Part shown: piece after piece, positions 31,569-34,467 of the stretch
Position numbering within the stretch: the stretch's first letter is position 1
Layout: every line of letters starts with the position of its first letter
NCBI GenBank assembly: GCA_017501245.1
Contig: JAFVXI010000029.1
Location: 1-34,467, forward strand
From: Clostridia bacterium
Lineage (GTDB): Bacteria > Bacillota > Clostridia > Oscillospirales > CAG-272
Reading direction: 5' to 3'
DNA: 34,467 nucleotides
Notes under the pieces: generated by a model
Seen by the model: only the letters and a program-made list of their open reading frames with translations
Database searches by the model: none
What the model was told of the DNA's origin: nothing
Made by a program: the position numbers and the translations under genes

Positions 31569-32339
31569 TCAACTCTTTTTCGAATAAAATCTTGTGCCAA
31601 CGGCCTTTCCGTCAAGCACGTCGTAAAGCCTCTCAGGGTAGGATCCGTTGGTGATGATCATATCGCAGCCTGCCTCGGTTGCGATCCTTGCTGCGCGAAG
31701 CTTGGTCTGCATTCCGCCGGTTCCAAGTGCGCTTCCCGCACCCTCTCCAAGCGCCATAACTCCGTCCGTGATCTCTTTAACCTCTTTGATCAGCGTCGCA
31801 TTCTTATCTCTTTTCGGGTCTGCTGTGTAGAGTCCCTCGATATCCGAGAGCAGAACGAGCAGATCCGCCTTAACGCTTGCGGCGATCCTTGCGGAAAGCG
31901 TGTCGTTGTCGCCGAATTCTATCTCCTCGGTGCTTATCGTATCGTTTTCATTGATGATCGGAATGACCGATAGCTCGAGCAGCTTGTTTACCGTTGCATC
32001 AAACTTAGCGTGTCTGTCGGCGCATTCAAGATCGGGGGCAGTAAGCAGTATCTGTGCCACCGTGTGGTTATGAGAAGCAAATTCCTTGTCGTATATGTAC
32101 ATCAGCTCACATTGTCCGACCGCTGCCGCCGCCTGCTTCGTCGCAATGTCCGACGGCCTCTTAGGCAGATGCAGCTTTCCGACGCCCATGCCGATAGCGC
32201 CCGAGGAAACGATGATGATCTCGTTGCCTGCGTTCTTCATATCGCTTATAGCTCGGCAGAGCAGCTCCATCCTGCGGATGTTAACGGCTCCGTTGGCGTA
32301 TGTCAGGGTTGACGTGCCTATTTTAATTACAATTCTCAT
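31569..32339 (-). CDS. proB: Glutamate 5-kinase without PUA domain
   Basis: The 256-residue amino-acid-kinase-fold enzyme phosphorylates glutamate, the first step of proline synthesis. It shows VIKIGTSTLTY at the start, VSSGAIGMG, IPIINENDTIS, and LLSDIEGLYTADP. GTGGMQTKLRAA is the late nucleotide loop. It ends without the C-terminal PUA domain of E. coli ProB (367 residues), a common short form. The frame extends to 32390, but ATG 32339 has GGAGG 7 bases upstream and matches the family start. It is first in the operon, behind a promoter at 32381-32409. Proline feedback inhibition is known for the family. Confidence 0.96.
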   Translation of the reverse strand: MRIVIKIGTSTLTYANGAVNIRRMELLCRAISDMKNAGNEIIIVSSGAIGMGVGKLHLPKRPSDIATKQAAAAVGQCELMYIYDKEFASHNHTVAQILLTAPDLECADRHAKFDATVNKLLELSVIPIINENDTISTEEIEFGDNDTLSARIAASVKADLLVLLSDIEGLYTADPKRDKNATLIKEVKEITDGVMALGEGAGSALGTGGMQTKLRAARIATEAGCDMIITNGSYPERLYDVLDGKAVGTRFYSKKS

Positions 32340-32380
32340 ATCCGACCTCCGGGGTTTTGGGGTATAATAACTTATTTTAC

Positions 32381-32409
32381 ATTTTAGCACATAGCTTTTG
32401 ATTATTCAA
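32381..32409 (-). promoter_or_regulatory. proBAC promoter
   Basis: TTGAAT (32409-32404) and TAAAAT (32386-32381) are separated by 17 bp on the minus strand. It lies 42 bases before the proB ATG. Confidence 0.7.
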
Positions 32410-32436
32410 GCCTTTTATTCTATTTTAATAAATATA

Positions 32437-32742
32437 TTAAAAGAAACGTAGTTCAATAATCGACAGAGCGCACGGATCCACACGTATATATCTACTGCTG
32501 CCGGCAGGAAATTCGTCGCTATTGTCATTCGCTATGATAAAATAATAGAGCCGTGACGTATCGTCCGGAAATCCGATCCGTATCTCGATCAATGGCGTAT
32601 ATGCTTTGTCCTTGCTGAAGAAGGTCAGCTAAGCTTCGTCAAGCCTTTCGTCAAGCAATTCACCCATAGAAAAGGGGAATATGGCTTGCACCTGCATCCA
32701 TACTCCCCATGGCGCTTTGATTTCTGCTACAAAATTGTTCAC
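32437..32742 (-). pseudogene. Phage-tail-like small gene interrupted by an in-frame TAG
   Basis: On the minus strand a GTG at 32742, behind GGAGGTAAA, opens a frame that reads VNNFVAEIKAPWGVWMQV and continues to LLDERLDEA. It meets TAG at 32631-32629 (codon 38) and then stays open for 63 more codons to TAA at 32439-32437. The sequence after the TAG (LTFFSKDKAYTPLIEIRIG, then YYFIIANDNSDEFPAG) continues the same protein sense. The pattern of a LDERLDEA block followed by an ANDN block recalls N-terminal parts of prophage tail-associated proteins; this is from memory. Most likely it is a decayed phage fragment with a premature stop. Readthrough at UAG is the alternative. Confidence 0.6.
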
Positions 32743-32751
32743 TTTACCTCC

Positions 32752-32780
32752 AAAAGAAAAGAGCGACTATCCGTCGCTCT
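32752..32780 (-). terminator. Terminator after the first 63-codon gene
   Basis: The stem agagcgac / gtcgctct is followed on the minus strand by TTTCTTTT. Variant copies with poorer U-tails recur at 33024-33043 and 33292-33311. Confidence 0.75.
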
Positions 32781-32799
32781 TCTAATTTAATCGAAAGAT

Positions 32800-32991
32800 T
32801 TACTTGATACGAAAACGCTCTATTTCCTCTCGGGTGAGGTCTGTATATGCCTTTCCGTTTTCTTTTGCATACTTTCGTATTCCAAGATCATCAAATTTGC
32901 CATGATCTTTCGGCCTAACGGGATCAAGCCCACCGCAAGCCATCATATCAAGGGCTTCGTCCATCTCTTCACGGGTAGGTTTTCTCTTCAT
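32800..32991 (-). CDS. Small protein of unknown function, copy 1
   Basis: From ATG 32991 the product has 63 residues. It begins MKRKPTREEMDEALDMMACGG, contains LDPVRPKDHGK and a central KYAKENG, and ends LTREEIERFRIK. It appears helical and highly charged. The second copy differs mainly in residues 15-20 and 35-50, and the differences keep the frame, which suggests both were selected as proteins. A TTG 24 bases earlier is rejected because AAGGAGAT lies between it and the ATG with correct spacing. I do not recognise a family; a DNA-binding or antitoxin-like role is only a guess. Confidence 0.7.
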   Translation of the reverse strand: MKRKPTREEMDEALDMMACGGLDPVRPKDHGKFDDLGIRKYAKENGKAYTDLTREEIERFRIK

Positions 32992-33067
32992 TAACGCTAT
33001 CTCCTTTGGTAGCAATATATATCAAAGCGACTATTTGTCGCTCTTCTAATTTTATTTATCGAAAGAT

Positions 33068-33259
33068 TTACTTGATACGAAAACGCTCCATTTCCTCTCG
33101 GGTGAGTTTGTTATAGGGTATGCCGTTGTCTTTAGCGTATTTGACGATGGCATTCATATCATACTTGCCATGATCTTTCGGCCTAACGGGATCAAGTCCA
33201 CCACAAGCCGCCAAGTCGAGGGCTTCGTCCATCTCTTCACGTGTAGGTTTTCTCTTCAT
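33068..33259 (-). CDS. Small protein of unknown function, copy 2
   Basis: This 63-residue paralog of the neighbouring gene begins at ATG 33259 behind the same AAGGAGAT site. It reads KRKPTREEMDEALDLAACGG, LDPVRPKDHGKYDMNAIVKYAKDNG and ends LTREEMERFRIK. Identity with copy 1 is about three quarters by eye, and N- and C-termini are nearly identical. Only a weak hairpin (33024-33043) follows, so transcription may continue into copy 1. Confidence 0.7.
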   Translation of the reverse strand: MKRKPTREEMDEALDLAACGGLDPVRPKDHGKYDMNAIVKYAKDNGIPYNKLTREEMERFRIK

Positions 33260-33355
33260 TAACGCTATCTCCTTTGGTAGCAATATATATCAAAGCGACT
33301 ATTTGTCGCTCTTCTAATTTAATTTATCGAAAGATTTACTTGATACGAAAACGCT

Positions 33356-33589
33356 CTATTTCCTCTCGGGTGCATCTGACTTGATGGGCTTGCCCCATAT
33401 GTTTAGGCCTTTGGCGTAATTGTCTTTGGCTTGCTTGATGGTTGTATGGTTTTCAGATGAATAAAAATCATCGGGAGCCTCGTTTTCCCATCCACACACC
33501 ATCCAATCACAAACCGGGCAAATATCTTCGTAGTCGCCCTTGAAATGATGACCGCAAATCGGGCATTCTAAATTAATTGATCTCTTCAA
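33356..33589 (-). CDS. CPCC-type cysteine-rich zinc-ribbon protein, chimeric 3' end
   Basis: The 77-residue product carries two zinc knuckles, CPICGHHF and CPVCDWMVCGW, then SENHTTIKQAKDNYAKGLNIWG. This is the pattern of the cysteine-rich CPCC family (function unknown). The start is TTG 33589, with GAGGTGGG 7 bases upstream; the nearby ATG is in another frame and soon stops. The last codons (APERK and the stop) are read out of frame from the truncated third copy of the small-gene repeat, so the original C-terminus was lost or replaced by recombination. Confidence 0.7.
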   Translation of the reverse strand: MKRSINLECPICGHHFKGDYEDICPVCDWMVCGWENEAPDDFYSSENHTTIKQAKDNYAKGLNIWGKPIKSDAPERK

Positions 33590-33606
33590 GTTTATCCCAC
33601 CTCATT

Positions 33607-33963
33607 TTAATGTGAAATCTTTATGTATTTGAAAAATCTATTGCGAGCCCAGCTGTAATATGCTTTGCCTTCGCCTCTCGTCCCAAACTCGATAGCTGCG
33701 GCCTCGTATTCTAGCTGAGTTTTATATCCCATCTCCAGGGCGTGCCTTACGTAATGTTCGGTGTTTAACCTCTCGCGGTTTGCAAAACCATAAACCTCCA
33801 CAGGGGGCTCGGGCATACTTGTGTTTTGAATGCTTTTAGTGCGCTGTTTATTACCGAAAAAGCGCAGGCTCATCAGCTCTTTGTAAGATGTATTTTGCCT
33901 ATATACAACACCGCCTAATTTGGTACAACGGCCGTGGTAATCTCGAGGCTGATTTAGATGCAC
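33607..33963 (-). pseudogene. Toxin-like C-terminal fragment lacking a credible start
   Basis: The longest start is GTG 33963 (118 residues), with no ribosome site. The open frame itself extends back to a TAG near 34029-34027 without an ATG. The C-terminal half (RLNTEHYVRHALEMGYKTQLEYEAAAIEFG, then YYSWARNRFFKYIK) resembles small RNase-like toxin domains at the ends of phage head or polymorphic toxin proteins; this is pattern memory, not a search. It probably is a remnant of a longer gene. It ends 17 bases before the CPCC-type gene on the same strand. Confidence 0.45.
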
Positions 33964-34061
33964 GCAAATTTTAGCAGAGGATACACGACCCCCTTGGCGA
34001 TGATGGGAGTTAAAAGTATCCGCGACCTACTGGACTTTTAACGCCATGCTTGCAACGAAGC

Positions 34062-34467
34062 CTATGTATTTTTCGTTTTTCTTACAACCTGTGTTTTAGC
34101 GATGGAATCCCCTAAGCGTTTGCCTTTGTTAACTAAAACCACAATGCCTTCAATCTGCACGATTACATATGTAACGTTTCGCAATATCAAACTGCCAAAA
34201 GATGCTTTTTCTCCGGTTTCGGAATTTTGAATTGTCAGTCCAAAGATAAGTTTACCCAGACTTCTTCGTCCAAACAAGCAATCCTTGAATAAACAATATA
34301 GAAGTAACCATGCAAGCCCCATAAGGAATCCTGCAGAGCTTAACATCTTGATACTTGGATAAAGTAGGTATTCAGGGTTGCTTCCGGGGCCGTAGAACAT
34401 AAGCACCATGGCAACACCGAACATAATATTCCAGTCAATTACAAATGCGAAAAATCTTCGAATGAGA
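34062..34467 (-). CDS. RDD family membrane protein, partial (runs off right edge)
   Basis: The frame is open from the window edge to TAG at 34064-34062, so the true start lies outside. The first visible residues LIRRFFAFVIDWNIMFG form the RDD-defining helix (R...AFVID). A second hydrophobic stretch follows (SAGFLMGLAWLLLYCLF). GRRSLGKLIFGLTIQ is the usual loop after helix 2. A third segment (LILRNVTYVIVQIEGIVVLV) and KGKRLGDSIAKTQVV close the domain. RDD proteins have been linked to ion exchange in a few cases; the role here is unknown. ATG 34424 inside is not the start, because the family's first helix begins upstream of it. Confidence 0.8.
   Translation of the reverse strand, partial: LIRRFFAFVIDWNIMFGVAMVLMFYGPGSNPEYLLYPSIKMLSSAGFLMGLAWLLLYCLFKDCLFGRRSLGKLIFGLTIQNSETGEKASFGSLILRNVTYVIVQIEGIVVLVNKGKRLGDSIAKTQVVRKTKNT

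Larger units (their letters stand above)
32760..33372. repeat. Tandem repeat of about 264-268 bp, two full copies and a truncated third
   Basis: Copies start at the agcgac hairpin: 32760, 33024 and 33292. Each full copy holds hairpin, the 63-codon gene and its ribosome region (ggagatagcgttaatg). The sequence around the start and the next hairpin is almost identical between copies, while the middle of the gene has diverged. The third copy keeps only the hairpin and the 3' end of the gene up to about 33372, where the match stops inside cctctcgggtg. Beyond lies the CPCC-type gene. Confidence 0.85.

Noticed and set aside
32760-33372. Insertion sequence as cause of the repeats
   Set aside because: No transposase, no terminal inverted repeats and no target-site duplication are seen. 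Tandem gene duplication explains it better.

Overview
The window reads as a chromosomal segment of a Gram-positive, anaerobic, probably gut-dwelling member of the Clostridia (Bacillota). The grounds are strong Shine-Dalgarno sites, sigma-A promoters with 17-bp spacers, a pyruvate formate-lyase pathway, a THF-riboswitch/FolT pair, a YtvI-type membrane protein, a YhaO/YhaN pair, a zinc-type L28 and an HxDxxxDGxCDxC-repeat lipoprotein. This is inference from gene content; no rRNA or other species marker is present.

Layout. 1-311: start of a membrane protein running off the left edge. 312-672: no gene, but an array of small hairpins separated by a gatgatatac-type spacer. 673-920: tRNA-Ser(GCU) with its own promoter and terminator, divergent from a lipase-like hydrolase and a Nudix hydrolase (965-2299). 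2396-7960 (minus): a one-carbon/folate unit. It starts at a strong promoter with an embedded palindrome, passes a ZTP riboswitch with terminator, then pflB-pflA, then a THF riboswitch, then folT-folC and a MIF-like tautomerase gene. 8018-9019: a SAM-methyltransferase-fold protein.

9237-14146 (plus): an esterase/acyltransferase fusion, a zinc-ribbon membrane protein, and a membrane-anchored CapD/WbpM-type nucleotide-sugar dehydratase. 14147-14686: no convincing gene; terminators plus a degenerate repeat. 14687-16804 (minus): a lipoprotein with about 32 Cys/His/Asp-rich units, divergent from a shortened GH2 beta-mannosidase-like protein (17041-19143). 19313-23680 (minus): PocR/AraC regulator, YhaO-like nuclease and YhaN-like ATPase in one operon. 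Its promoter interlocks with that of a divergent amino-sugar unit: a ROK kinase fused to a NahK-like 1-kinase, then nagB.

26819-29322: cyclophilin, YtvI-like transporter, a DUF6873-like protein that overlaps the transporter tail to tail, and rpmB. 29468-32339 (minus): proB-proA-proC, complete route from glutamate to proline. 32437-34467 (minus): an accessory patch with a TAG-interrupted phage-tail-like frame, a tandemly duplicated 63-codon gene, a truncated third repeat copy fused to the end of a CPCC-type zinc-ribbon gene, a toxin-like fragment without a good start, and an RDD membrane protein running off the right edge.

Most notable: two folate-pathway riboswitches in series on one gene cluster; the double sugar-kinase fusion with an internal ribosome site at the domain boundary; the Cys/His/Asp repeat lipoprotein; and the decaying repeat block at the right end.
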